Assembly (NCBI GenBank): GCA_963746905.1
Contig: CAVVCY010000001.1
Span: forward strand, 310,001-374,000
Direction of reading: 5' to 3'
Length of the DNA: 64,000 bases
DNA from: JALYNX01 sp963746905
Lineage (GTDB): Bacteria > Actinomycetota > Acidimicrobiia > Spongiisociales > ZC4RG35
In this document: one piece after another, positions 15,577 through 23,992 of the stretch
How the letters are laid out: every line of letters starts with the position of its first letter
How positions within the stretch are numbered: position 1 is the stretch's first letter
Program-made: the position numbers and the translations under genes
Notes under the pieces: model-generated
Databases searched by the model: none
The model's input: the letters and a program-made list of their open reading frames with translations, nothing else
What the model was told of the DNA's origin: nothing

Positions 15577-16827
15577 GTGTTCGTCGACCGGGTCCGGGTC
15601 GCCCTGCGGGCCGGTGACGGAGGGGCCGGCGTCGCTGCCTTCGTGAGGCGGAAAGGCCAACCCAAGGGGAAGCCCAACGGCGGAAATGGGGGCAAAGGTG
15701 GAGACGTCATCCTCAGGGTCGACACCTCGGTGGCAACTCTTCTCCGCTATCAGCGCAACCCGCATCACGCCGCCGAGAAGGGGACTCACGGCCAGGGGGA
15801 TATGCGGCATGGCAAAGCCGGAGAGGACCTGGTTCTGTCCGTGCCTGCCGGCACTGTCGTCTTCGACGAGGGTGCCGTCATGATCGCCGACCTCGTCGAA
15901 CCCGATCAGCAAGTAGTGGCCGTTCGCGGTGGTCGTGGGGGCCGTGGCAACGCCGCCTTCGTTACTCCAGCCAAGCGAGCCCCTGCCATCGCCGAGCAGG
16001 GTGAGTTCGGTCGCGAAGAGTGGTTCACCCTCGAGATCAAGCTCCTCGCCGACGCGGCCCTGATCGGATTCCCCAACGCCGGCAAGTCCACCTTCATCTC
16101 GAAGGTCTCGGCGGCCAAGCCCAAGATCGCTGACTACCCGTTCACCACGCTCGAGCCAAACCTCGGCGTCGTCACCATGGGTGATCGTGAGTTCGTCCTG
16201 GCAGATATCCCCGGTCTGATCGAGGGGGCTGCCGAAGGCAAGGGCCTCGGACACGAGTTCCTGAGACACATCGAGCGAGCCCGGGTCCTCGCTGTGCTGC
16301 TCGACCCCTCCCCGACTCAGGAGCACTCTCCGGAGCGCCAACTCGAGATCCTGAGCAAGGAGATCGCCAACTACTCGCCTGAGTTAGCAGCCAGGCCTCG
16401 GGTCAATCTGCTCAGCAAGTCCGACCTGGGCGATTTCGCAGATCTGGCCGGCCGATTGGGCGCGATCCTGGTGTCGGCCATGACCGGGGAGGGGCTCAAC
16501 ACCGCCCTCCACGCCATCGCCGATCTCATCGACGAGGCAGAGCGTGTGGCACCGGAGCGCAAGGGATTCGTGCTCCATCGGCCGCTCGGGCCCACCTTCG
16601 AGATTCTCAGAGAGGGCGCCGCCTGGCGCGTGGAGGGTATCGCTGCGCAGAGGGCCGTCGGCTTTGCCGACCTCACCATGCCCGAGGCCGCGGACATGGC
16701 GGCCCGCCGTCTCGCCCGTCTCGGTGTCGACGATGCCTTGATCGCCGCGGGGGCTGTTCCTGGCGATGAGGTGCGAATCGGGGATCTGAGCTTCGAGTTC
16801 GTGCCCGATCTCGGTGAAGAGGAATAA
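15577..16827 (+). CDS. obgE: ObgE/CgtA GTPase
   Basis: Essential ribosome-assembly and stress GTPase. 416 residues: Gly-rich Obg fold (about 1-155, GGNGGKGGDVILRVD), G domain with GFPNAGKSTFI, DYPFTTLEPNLG, DIPGLIEGA and LLSKSD, and a C-terminal OCT domain (about 330-416). GTG 15577 immediately follows the rpmA stop and begins MFVDRVRVALRAGDGG, the family start. Confidence 0.96.
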   Translation: MFVDRVRVALRAGDGGAGVAAFVRRKGQPKGKPNGGNGGKGGDVILRVDTSVATLLRYQRNPHHAAEKGTHGQGDMRHGKAGEDLVLSVPAGTVVFDEGAVMIADLVEPDQQVVAVRGGRGGRGNAAFVTPAKRAPAIAEQGEFGREEWFTLEIKLLADAALIGFPNAGKSTFISKVSAAKPKIADYPFTTLEPNLGVVTMGDREFVLADIPGLIEGAAEGKGLGHEFLRHIERARVLAVLLDPSPTQEHSPERQLEILSKEIANYSPELAARPRVNLLSKSDLGDFADLAGRLGAILVSAMTGEGLNTALHAIADLIDEAERVAPERKGFVLHRPLGPTFEILREGAAWRVEGIAAQRAVGFADLTMPEAADMAARRLARLGVDDALIAAGAVPGDEVRIGDLSFEFVPDLGEEE

Positions 16828-16836
16828 TGGTGCCCG

Positions 16837-17700
16837 ATGGACTTCGATAGCCCGCAGACGGTCTCTGAGGCTCTGGTCTCAGTGGATTACCTCCCCAACG
16901 ACCGTATTGCCCAGGTCGTGTTCCTTGCTGCTCGACTCGACAAGCCGATCCTGGTCGAAGGCCCGGCGGGCGTCGGGAAGACTGAGTTGGCCAAGGCACT
17001 TTCCCGGGTCACTGGTCGTCAACTCATCCGGCTTCAGTGTTACGAGGGTCTCGACGAGGCTAAGGCCCTCTATGAGTGGAACTACAAGAAGCAGCTGCTT
17101 CGCATCCAGGCCGACACCGATCACGAATGGGAGGAGATCGAACAGGACATCTTCTCCGAGGACTTCCTGCTCACCCGTCCCCTGCTGGCGGCGATCCGCT
17201 CGGCCGATCCTGTGGTCCTCCTCATCGACGAGGTCGACAGGGTCGAAGTCGAGACCGAGGCTCTACTCCTCGAGATCCTTTCCGATTTCCAGGTATCCAT
17301 ACCGGAGTTAGGCACGATTGAAGCCTCCACCCAGCCGCTCGTGGTGCTGACGTCGAACAACACCAGGGAGCTCAGCGAGGCCTTGAAACGACGGTGCCTC
17401 TTCCTCCACATCGATTACCCGGACCCCGCGCGAGAACAGCAGATCCTCAACGCACGCGTCCCGGGCCTTTCCGAGCACCTTGCCGCTCAAGTCGCAAACG
17501 TTGCCCGCTCGATCCGGAACCTGGACCTCAAGAAGGCGCCTTCGGTCTCGGAGACGATCGACTGGGCGCGGACCTTGCTGGCATTGTCGATCGAGGAAGT
17601 GGACGGGGCAGTGCTCGGGGACACCCTCCATGTGCTCCTCAAGTACCAGACGGATATCGAGAAGGCGGCCAAGGAGCTGGCCTCTGCTCCTGGCGGCTGA
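16837..17700 (+). CDS. MoxR/CoxD-type AAA+ ATPase
   Basis: 287-residue AAA+ ATPase of the MoxR/CoxD type, acting with VWA proteins in maturation or chaperone functions. P-loop EGPAGVGKTELAKAL, Walker B VVLLIDEVDR, sensor LTSNNTREL and arginine-finger region ALKRRCLFLHIDYP are present. It is followed 2 nt later by a CoxE-like VWA gene, the usual partner. No molybdenum hydroxylase genes are nearby, so a CO dehydrogenase role is not implied. Confidence 0.9.
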   Translation: MDFDSPQTVSEALVSVDYLPNDRIAQVVFLAARLDKPILVEGPAGVGKTELAKALSRVTGRQLIRLQCYEGLDEAKALYEWNYKKQLLRIQADTDHEWEEIEQDIFSEDFLLTRPLLAAIRSADPVVLLIDEVDRVEVETEALLLEILSDFQVSIPELGTIEASTQPLVVLTSNNTRELSEALKRRCLFLHIDYPDPAREQQILNARVPGLSEHLAAQVANVARSIRNLDLKKAPSVSETIDWARTLLALSIEEVDGAVLGDTLHVLLKYQTDIEKAAKELASAPGG

Positions 17701-17702
17701 AC

Positions 17703-18095
17703 ATGCTCGGCGTCATCACCGGCTTCATCGATGAGCTGAGAAGTGCCGGGGTCCCGGTATCGATGGTCGAGGCCATCGACGCGATGCGGGCCGTGAAGGC
17801 AATCGACGTCTCCGAGCGGGTCGCCCTGCGCGAGACACTTCGGGCGACCATGGTGAAGAACCTCAGACACGAGCGGGCCTTTGACACCGCATTCGAGGTG
17901 TACTTCTCCACGGTCCTGGCTCCATCTGACGAATCGCCGATGCCCGAGGATGGCCAGGAGCTTCCGCCGACGCGAATCGGGCGACCGTCCTCAGTCCCAG
18001 CCTTTCGACCTCGACGCATTGCTCGAGCGGTTGTTCCAGGCGCTTGCCGATATGGACGGGGCGGCTTTGCGACAAGGCGCCCAGACCGCCGTTGA
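17703..18095 (+). CDS. CoxE-like VWA protein, N-terminal fragment (frameshifted gene)
   Basis: ATG 17703 starts MLGVITGFIDELRSAGVPV, the N-terminus of CoxE-like VWA proteins, and family-like sequence continues to AFDTAFEVYFSTVLAP. Downstream of about 17940 this frame becomes unrelated Arg/Pro-rich sequence, while the rest of the family protein continues in the +1 frame (next entry). The residues after about position 85 of this fragment are therefore probably not real protein. Confidence 0.75.
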   Translation: MLGVITGFIDELRSAGVPVSMVEAIDAMRAVKAIDVSERVALRETLRATMVKNLRHERAFDTAFEVYFSTVLAPSDESPMPEDGQELPPTRIGRPSSVPAFRPRRIARAVVPGACRYGRGGFATRRPDRR

Positions 18096-19134
18096 CCAAC
18101 TAGCCGGCATGGAACCGGGGCGACCGGTTGGCGGGACCTATTACCTGTACCGAACTTTGCGCCGTCTTGACCTGGCCGGGTTGGAAGAGCGGCTTCTCCA
18201 GGAGTTGATAGGCGACCGTGAGATGACTGAATTCGATCAGCGGTTGCTCCGCGAGGAGGTCCAGTCGCGTATCGAGGAACTGCGCGAAGAGATCCAGGAC
18301 GAGATCCGGCGGAGGCTGGTGGCCGATCGGGGCCGGGACGCAGTGGCGCGCACTCTCCGACAGCCGCTCATTGAAGACGTGGACCTGATGCATGCCACCG
18401 CTGGTGATCTCAAGGAGATGGATGCCGCGATCGGTCCTCTGACCCGCAAGTTGGCCGCACGACTGGCCCGCCGGCGCAGGAAGCGAACCGGCCGGCTGGA
18501 TTTTCGTCGCACAGTCCGGCGCTCCCTGGCGACCGGAGGGGTCCCGGCCGACCCGCAATTCCGACATCCCCGACCTCATCGTCCGGAGGTGTGGCTGCTC
18601 TGTGACGTGAGTGGGTCGATGGCGACCTTCTCTCGCTTCACACTCCAGTTCACACATGCCATGGCCACTCACTTCTCCAAGCTTCGCTCGTTTGCCTTTG
18701 TCGACACCGTCGACGAGGTGACCGACTTCTTCGGCCCTGGAGTCGACTTCGGCTCGGCATTGGAGCGGGTTGCCACCGAGGCCGAGGTTGTGTGGCTCGA
18801 CGGGCACTCCGATTACGGGAACTCGCTGGAGAATTTCGTCAAGAGATACGGGCCTCAATTGACCCCGAGGACGACGGTGATCATCACCGGAGATGCTCGC
18901 AACAACTACCGGCCCCCACGGGATCAGGTTCTGGCCGAGGTGGCCAGGATGGCGAGGGCGGTGGTGTGGCTCAATCCGGAGCCAAGCACCTATTGGGACA
19001 CCGGCGACTCGATGATGTCGCACTACGCACCTCATTGCACTTCGGTTCATGAGGTGCGGACCCTGCGCCAATTGGAGCAGTTCGTTGAAGAGTTGACCCT
19101 GCCAACCGGGCGCTCACTTCAGAATGTCCCCTAA
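17950..19134 (+). CDS. CoxE-like VWA protein, main part (frameshifted relative to its N-terminus)
   Basis: Continues the gene begun at 17703 in a different frame. Contains LDALLERLFQALADMD, GMEPGRPVGGTYYLYRTLR, the RKLAARLARRRRKR region and a VWA domain with MIDAS DVSGSMATF, then VVWLDGHSDYG and TVIITGDARNNY. Conservation up to the stop suggests a working protein, so the break near 17940-18005 is a recent mutation, a sequencing error or possibly programmed. ATG 17950 is the first Met near the break but has GAGG directly adjacent, a poor ribosome-binding site for an independent gene. Confidence 0.8.
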   Translation: MARSFRRRESGDRPQSQPFDLDALLERLFQALADMDGAALRQGAQTAVDQLAGMEPGRPVGGTYYLYRTLRRLDLAGLEERLLQELIGDREMTEFDQRLLREEVQSRIEELREEIQDEIRRRLVADRGRDAVARTLRQPLIEDVDLMHATAGDLKEMDAAIGPLTRKLAARLARRRRKRTGRLDFRRTVRRSLATGGVPADPQFRHPRPHRPEVWLLCDVSGSMATFSRFTLQFTHAMATHFSKLRSFAFVDTVDEVTDFFGPGVDFGSALERVATEAEVVWLDGHSDYGNSLENFVKRYGPQLTPRTTVIITGDARNNYRPPRDQVLAEVARMARAVVWLNPEPSTYWDTGDSMMSHYAPHCTSVHEVRTLRQLEQFVEELTLPTGRSLQNVP

Positions 19135-19145
19135 ACCGTTGGCAA

Positions 19146-19189
19146 GTAATTGCCGATGAATTGGGATACGCCCTCGATGGGGCAATTAC
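19146..19189. promoter_or_regulatory. Inverted repeat upstream of the response regulator
   Basis: GTAATTGCC (19146-19154) and GGCAATTAC (19181-19189) form a perfect 9-bp inverted repeat with a 26-nt spacer, ending just before the AGAGG ribosome-binding site. It is AT-rich for this genome. Either an mRNA hairpin or a dimeric operator. Confidence 0.5.
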
Positions 19190-19202
19190 CAGAGGTAAAG
19201 AA

Positions 19203-19568
19203 ATGGGCTCGCGGATACTCGTTGTGGAGGACTCAGCCGTCATCCGGCGTCTGATCGAAGTTTGCCTTCGCGCTGCCGACCTCGAGATCATCACTCGTGA
19301 TGACGGTAAGACCGGTCTTTCAGCAGTAGGCACGGAATCCCCTGATCTCGTGGTGCTCGACATCGGGCTCCCGGGGATGGATGGATGGGAAGTGCTCGAT
19401 CGCATCCGCAGGGATGAGACGACCAAGAACATCCCGGTCGTGGTCTTGACTGCTCATGCTGAGGAAGAGTCGAGACGGCGTGCAAACGAAGGTGGTGCCG
19501 ATGCGTTCGTCACCAAGCCCTTCCAGCCGAACGACTTCCGCAGCACAGTCCTCTCGCTGCTCGAATAA
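19203..19568 (+). CDS. Single-domain response regulator (receiver only)
   Basis: 121-residue CheY-like receiver with no output domain. The acidic pair is in VVEDSAV, the phospho-acceptor Asp in LVVLDIGLPGMDGWE, the conserved Thr in VVLTAH and Lys in FVTKPFQP. ATG 19203 follows AGAGG with normal spacing. No histidine kinase is adjacent, so its partner is elsewhere; it could act in a phosphorelay or by protein contact. Confidence 0.9.
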   Translation: MGSRILVVEDSAVIRRLIEVCLRAADLEIITRDDGKTGLSAVGTESPDLVVLDIGLPGMDGWEVLDRIRRDETTKNIPVVVLTAHAEEESRRRANEGGADAFVTKPFQPNDFRSTVLSLLE

Positions 19569-19605
19569 GGGCTCGGCCCTGCCAGAGGCAGGCAGCCCGG
19601 ATTCG

Positions 19606-20628
19606 CTAGGCGGGTTCCTTCTCCATCACTTCTGCGAGACGCTCGATCAGGTCGACAACCCGGTTGGAGTAGCCCCATTCGTTGTCGTACCAGGACATGA
19701 CCCGTACCAGATTGCCCCCGAGCACCTGGGTTCCGGCAGCATCGAAAATCGAGGAATGTGGGTTGCCGATGATGTCTGTCGAGACGATCGGGTCCTCGGT
19801 GTATTCGAGGATGCCGGCCATCCGCCCTTCTGACGCCGCCTTCACCGCAGCATTCACTTCTTCGACCGTGACATCCCTGGACAACTCGGCCACGAAGTCG
19901 ACAGTCGAGCCGTCGGGCACCGGCACTCGCATCGCGATCCCGTCGAGCTTGCCGTCCATGTTGGGCAGGACTTCACCCACCGCCTTGGCCGCTCCGGTTG
20001 TGGTCGGGATGATGTTCTCTGTGGCCGCTCGGCTTCGCCTAAGGTCCTTGTGGGGGACATCCGCTAGAACCTGGTCATTGGTGTAGGCGTGGACCGTGGT
20101 CATGACGCCCTTCACGATTCCGAAGTTGTCATCGAGCACCTTGACCAATGGGACGAGGCAATTGGTGGTGCAGGAGGCATTGGAAACGATGATGTCGTCG
20201 GCTCCAAGCTCCTCGTCGTTTACCCCGAGGACCACGGTCTGATCGATCTTGTCCTGGGAGGGCACGGTGAGGATCACCCGCTTCGCACCGGCGTCGATGT
20301 GCTTCTGAAGCGTCGCCCGGTCCCGGAAGACGCCTGTCGATTCAATGACGACGTCGACACCGAGCTCGGCCCAGGGAAGTTGGCCCGGATCGTGTTCCAT
20401 GAGCATCTTGATCTCGTGGTGCCCGACCTTCATGACGCCACCGTCGACCGTGACCTCCTGGTCGAACCGACCCATGACCGAGTCGTATTCGAGGAGATAG
20501 GCGAGGATGTCGTCATCAGAAAGATCGTTGATGGCGACGACGCTGATGCCAGAGTCTGGCCGGGAGGCGATGATCCGGAATACGGCACGGCCGATCCTCC
20601 CGAACCCGTTGATTGCGACGTTCACCAT
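19606..20628 (-). CDS. gap: Glyceraldehyde-3-phosphate dehydrogenase, catalytically intact
   Basis: Type I GAPDH (340 residues), oxidising glyceraldehyde-3-phosphate with NAD in glycolysis. Rossmann start INGFGRIGR, Asp in VVAINDLSDD consistent with NAD preference, nucleophile Cys153 in SNASCTTNC, base His180 in MTTVHAYTNDQ, and the C-terminal SWYDNEWGYSNR. ATG 20628 follows GGAGG located inside the end of the upstream paralog, with one base between that TGA and this ATG, so the two genes are translationally coupled. Confidence 0.95.
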   Translation of the reverse strand: MVNVAINGFGRIGRAVFRIIASRPDSGISVVAINDLSDDDILAYLLEYDSVMGRFDQEVTVDGGVMKVGHHEIKMLMEHDPGQLPWAELGVDVVIESTGVFRDRATLQKHIDAGAKRVILTVPSQDKIDQTVVLGVNDEELGADDIIVSNASCTTNCLVPLVKVLDDNFGIVKGVMTTVHAYTNDQVLADVPHKDLRRSRAATENIIPTTTGAAKAVGEVLPNMDGKLDGIAMRVPVPDGSTVDFVAELSRDVTVEEVNAAVKAASEGRMAGILEYTEDPIVSTDIIGNPHSSIFDAAGTQVLGGNLVRVMSWYDNEWGYSNRVVDLIERLAEVMEKEPA

Positions 20629-20629
20629 C

Positions 20630-21652
20630 TCACTGTCCTCCATCAAGGTAACCGGCGATCGTCGTCGTTACTTCCACAGCCCGGTGGGAATATCCCCAAC
20701 CGTTGTTGAACCAGGTGATGGTCTTCAACAGGCTCCCCATCGTGACCATGGTCGCCAAGCTGTCGAACACCCCGGAGTGGGAGTTGAGGCGGACGTCGGA
20801 GGAGACGATGGGGTCAGCCACGAACTCGATCACACCCTGGAACCTCGCTTCGATCTCGGCTGCAACCACGGTGTTCACTTCTGCGACGGTCGCATCTACG
20901 TCGGTCTCGGTGGTGAGGTCCACGGTGGACCCGTCCACCACCGGCACATTGAGCGCCACCACTGCAAGCCTTCCCTCCAGCTTGGGGAGGGCCTGGGTCA
21001 GGATCTCGGCTGTATTGGTGACTGCGGGGATGATGTTCTCGCCGGCTGCCCTGCTGGTGCGATAAGAGTCGGTGGGGACGTCGGCGAGACGCCCTGCGTT
21101 TGACATCGCCTTCACCGTTGTCATGAAGGCCCGTTTCACGCCGAACTTCTCGTCGATGATCTGAAGGATCGGGGCCACGGCATTCGAAGTGTTGGACCCG
21201 AGGGCTACCTGGTTGGTGTTCGGCCCGAGGATCTCGTCATTGATCCCACGAAGGAGGAGAGGGATCTCGCCAGGGGTCTCGGGGCTGGACGTGAGCACCA
21301 CTTTCTTGGCCCCGGCTGCGATGTGGCGGTCGAGTGCCTCCTTCGAGCGATAGCGGCTGGTCGTCTCCAGGACGACGTCGACACCGAGGTCACCCCAGTT
21401 GGCATCGCCCGGCTCCCTCGCTTTCAGGAAGGCGGCCTGCTTCGACCCGATGCTGAGCTTGCCATCGGCATACGACGTGGGGGCGGGGAAACGCCCGTAG
21501 ATCGAGTCGTACTTGAGGAGGTAGGTGAGCGCCTCAGGGTCGGCGATATCGCTGATAGCGACCACTTCGAGGTCGTCGCGGGCGTGAACCAGTCGGACAA
21601 CATTGCGCCCGATTCTTCCGAAACCCATCAACCCGATGCGGGTCACCGTCAT
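20630..21652 (-). CDS. GAPDH paralog lacking catalytic Cys and His (predicted pseudoenzyme)
   Basis: 340 residues, collinear with GAPDH from MGFGRIGRNVVRLVH to FNNGWGYSHRAVE. The active-site block SNASCTTNC is replaced by GSNTSNAVAP (residues 152-161), with a short deletion and no Cys; the catalytic His is Lys181 (MTTVKAMSNAG). The NAD-binding fold is retained. Ordinary GAPDH catalysis is therefore not expected; a regulatory subunit, a different dehydrogenase activity or an NAD-binding sensor are options. First gene of a two-gene operon with intact gap. Full length and undisturbed frame argue against decay. Confidence 0.9.
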   Translation of the reverse strand: MTVTRIGLMGFGRIGRNVVRLVHARDDLEVVAISDIADPEALTYLLKYDSIYGRFPAPTSYADGKLSIGSKQAAFLKAREPGDANWGDLGVDVVLETTSRYRSKEALDRHIAAGAKKVVLTSSPETPGEIPLLLRGINDEILGPNTNQVALGSNTSNAVAPILQIIDEKFGVKRAFMTTVKAMSNAGRLADVPTDSYRTSRAAGENIIPAVTNTAEILTQALPKLEGRLAVVALNVPVVDGSTVDLTTETDVDATVAEVNTVVAAEIEARFQGVIEFVADPIVSSDVRLNSHSGVFDSLATMVTMGSLLKTITWFNNGWGYSHRAVEVTTTIAGYLDGGQ

Positions 21653-21739
21653 TCAGTCTCCTCTCTGGAGTATGAAAACTAGCGGTCGGCCCTCTGTCTA
21701 TCTCAATCCATCGGCGATAGGTTCGGAGCAGGAGGGGAG

Positions 21740-22327
21740 ATGCTGATCCAATTGGCATTAGCCGCGGTTTGCCTGATGGCGCCTGTGGAGGGACCCGTCG
21801 TCGCCGGTTACGCGCCGATCGGCTCCTATGGCGGGCATTGGGGTGTGGATTACTCCGCCGCGGTGGGCACGCCGGTCCGCGCCCCGGCGTCGGGTTTGGT
21901 CACTTTTGCCGGGACGGTGGCCGGCATGATGTCCGTCACTATCGAGCCCGTGCCCGGGTTCAAGGTGTCCGTCTCTTACCTATCCGATCGCTCGGTGAAC
22001 TCCGGTCAACAAGTGAGCAGAGGAGCCATCATCGGGACCACGGGCAATCCCCACGGTCGCCCCGGCGTGCATCTCTCGACCCGGATCGGTGGCAGATACG
22101 TGGACCCCCAAACTCGCCTTGGATGTCATTCGACGGACATCAGTCGTGCCCTCCGGCTGGTGACGCCTCCCTCGCCCTATCCTCGGCGTCGTGCACACCG
22201 GGATCCTCGGAGGGACCTTCGACCCGATCCATCTGGCTCATCTCCATGCCGGGGAGACGGCTCTCTACCAGGCCGGACTCGATCGAGTCTTGTTCATGCC
22301 TGCGGGGGAGCCCTGGCAGAAGAGTGA
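21740..22327 (+). CDS. M23/LytM-like peptidase, apparently degenerate
   Basis: 195 residues: signal-peptide-like start MLIQLALAAVCLMAPVEG, then a LytM-type fold with HWGVDYSAAVGTPVRAPASG (HxxxD present) and GVHLSTRIGGRYVDPQTRLG. The usual HxH zinc motif reads HLS, so one ligand is missing and zinc peptidase activity is doubtful; it may bind wall instead. ATG 21740 follows AGGAGGGG. The last 45 or so residues are Arg/Pro-rich and overlap nadD by 137 nt in another frame, so the true C-terminus is uncertain. Confidence 0.7.
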   Translation: MLIQLALAAVCLMAPVEGPVVAGYAPIGSYGGHWGVDYSAAVGTPVRAPASGLVTFAGTVAGMMSVTIEPVPGFKVSVSYLSDRSVNSGQQVSRGAIIGTTGNPHGRPGVHLSTRIGGRYVDPQTRLGCHSTDISRALRLVTPPSPYPRRRAHRDPRRDLRPDPSGSSPCRGDGSLPGRTRSSLVHACGGALAEE

Positions 22328-22811
22328 TCGTCGGCCTTCCGGGGCGGCTCATCGCTTGGAAATGATCCGCCTCGCCATCGCCGACATCGATGGCTTCGAA
22401 GTAGACGACCGCGAAATCGAGCGTGAAGGACCCACCTACACCATCGACACGCTGCTCAGCTTCCCGGAAAACGAGGAGTTGTCGTTGATCCTCGGGGCGG
22501 ATGCCGCCTTGGGTTTGCACAGCTGGCACCGATGGGAGGAGGTTGTGGACCGGGCGTCCTTGCTGGTCGTCCCCCGGCCCGGCACCGACGCCAGGCAGGT
22601 TCAGGCGGTTCTGCCGGGAGCGGTCTTCCTCGACATGGCGGTGCTCGAGATAAGTGGCACTGAGATCAGGGAGATGGCCGCGGTCGGTGAGCCGTTTCGA
22701 TTTCTGGTGCCGCTGGCGGTCTACGACTACATCGCGTCCCTAGGGCTGTATGCGGAACCTGGGGGAGACGATATGGTGGGGGGCTCATTCGATCAGGAGG
22801 ACGGCTCGTAG
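22191..22811 (+). CDS. nadD: NadD, nicotinate-nucleotide adenylyltransferase
   Basis: Adenylates NaMN to deamido-NAD in NAD synthesis. 206 residues with the nucleotidyltransferase motif GILGGTFDPIHLAH at the N-terminus and ISGTEIR at the C-terminal ATP-binding motif. GTG 22191 gives MHTGILGGTFDP, the expected beginning. Followed 23 nt later by rsfS, a common pair. The 5' end overlaps the M23-like frame. Confidence 0.95.
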   Translation: MHTGILGGTFDPIHLAHLHAGETALYQAGLDRVLFMPAGEPWQKSDRRPSGAAHRLEMIRLAIADIDGFEVDDREIEREGPTYTIDTLLSFPENEELSLILGADAALGLHSWHRWEEVVDRASLLVVPRPGTDARQVQAVLPGAVFLDMAVLEISGTEIREMAAVGEPFRFLVPLAVYDYIASLGLYAEPGGDDMVGGSFDQEDGS

Positions 22812-22834
22812 AGAACAGTGCGGAACTTGCCCGG

Positions 22835-23176
22835 GTGGCGGCAGACGCCATCTTCAGCAAGAAGGGCATGGACATCGTGCTGCTCGATGTTCAAGGGCTG
22901 TTCGTTCTCACTGATATCTTCGTGGTCGCGACCGGGACATCGCGTCCCCATGTCCAGTCTTTGGCCGATCAGGTCGAGGAGAAACTCCGTGAGGAGAAGG
23001 GGCTCAAGCCGCTGCGCACCGAAGGTCGCACCGAGGCGGAGTGGGTGCTCCTCGACTTCGGCGACATCATCGTCCATCTGTTTCAGGCGGCGCCCCGCGA
23101 CTTCTACGGCCTGGAAAGGCTTTGGGCCGACGCCGAGCGGGTCAAGTGGGTGGAGCCGGCCGTGGCGGACGGGTAG
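22835..23176 (+). CDS. rsfS: RsfS ribosome silencing factor
   Basis: Binds uL14 and blocks subunit joining under starvation. 113 residues with DIVLLDVQGLFVLTDIFVVATG, EWVLLDFGDIIVHLF and DFYGLERLWADA, all diagnostic of the Iojap/RsfS family. GTG 22835 is the only suitable start after the nadD stop; family-like residues (AELAR) just upstream hint at a slightly longer native N-terminus, but no start codon is available there. Confidence 0.93.
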   Translation: MAADAIFSKKGMDIVLLDVQGLFVLTDIFVVATGTSRPHVQSLADQVEEKLREEKGLKPLRTEGRTEAEWVLLDFGDIIVHLFQAAPRDFYGLERLWADAERVKWVEPAVADG

Positions 23177-23227
23177 CCGGGTTACCCCTTGGGGTGGGGG
23201 CTCGCATAAACTCCCGTTTCCCATCAT

Positions 23228-23301
23228 GGGGCTGTAGCTCAGCCTGGCAGAGCACTTGACTGGCAGTCAAGGGGTCGAGGGTTCAAGTCCCTCCAGCTCC
23301 A
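23228..23301 (+). tRNA. tRNA-Ala (anticodon GGC)
   Basis: Acceptor stem GGGGCTG pairs with CAGCTCC (one G-T), D-arm GCTCAGCCTGGCAGAGC, anticodon stem CTTGA/TCAAG with loop CTGGCAG, variable GGGTC, T-arm GAGGGTTCAAGTCCCTC, discriminator A at 23301. CCA is not encoded. Confidence 0.95.
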
Positions 23302-23345
23302 CTCCCGCTGGATCGACTGGATATCCCGCAGCTAACTTTGCGCCC

Positions 23346-23923
23346 ATGGCCGGCTATCAGGTCAAGCCGCTCGACAAGGAGACGTGGCCCGACTTCGCCA
23401 GTCTCGCGGAGCGTCACAACGGCGTTTGGGGCGGCTGCTGGTGTCTGGAGTTTCATCCCGAGGGCTCCCAGAAGGGGGTTGATCGACGTGCCCTGAAGGA
23501 GCAGCGGGTGAACGACGGCCAAGCTCATGCGGCCCTCGTGTTCGATGGCGATCTGTGCGTCGGCTGGTGCCAGTTCGGCTCGCCGGACGAGTTGCCGCGG
23601 ATCAAGTTCGGGCGCGCCTACCGCGAGGACGCCGCAGAGCCGCCCGATTGGCGGATCACCTGCTTCTTCGTCGACAAGGCCTACCGGCACAAGGGGGTGG
23701 CCGCCGCCGCGCTCAAAGGTGCCCTGCGCGAGATAGCACGACTCGGTGGGGAACGGTGGAGAGCTCTCCGGAGGACGCCGAGGGGCGCAAGGTCTCTAGC
23801 TCATTCCTGTACAACGCCAACCTGGCTATGTTCGAGGAGCAAGGGTTCGAACGCACCCGGCAACTCGGAAAGAACAGCTGGTTGGTGACCAGGACGGTCG
23901 CGCCGACCAACCCTTCGACCTGA
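23346..23923 (+). CDS. GNAT-family acetyltransferase, frameshifted
   Basis: ATG 23346 starts MAGYQVKPLDKETWPDF; the protein contains GVWGGCWCLEFHP, the acetyl-CoA-fold strand ITCFFVDKAYRHKGVA and AALKGALREIARLGG. The frame is then lost at a G run (23748-23751). Deleting one G in the past explains it: with one more G the protein would continue GTVESSPEDAEGRK, KVSSSFLYNANLAMFEEQGF and TRQLGKNSWLVTR up to 23923. As written, the original frame ends at 23888 after about 45 unrelated residues. Substrate unknown. Confidence 0.75.
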
Positions 23924-23992
23924 GGTCGAAACCCCGTGTCGCCTACCGATTCGCCAAGTCGGCCCCAACCCTCAACTGACCCAACGTCCTTC

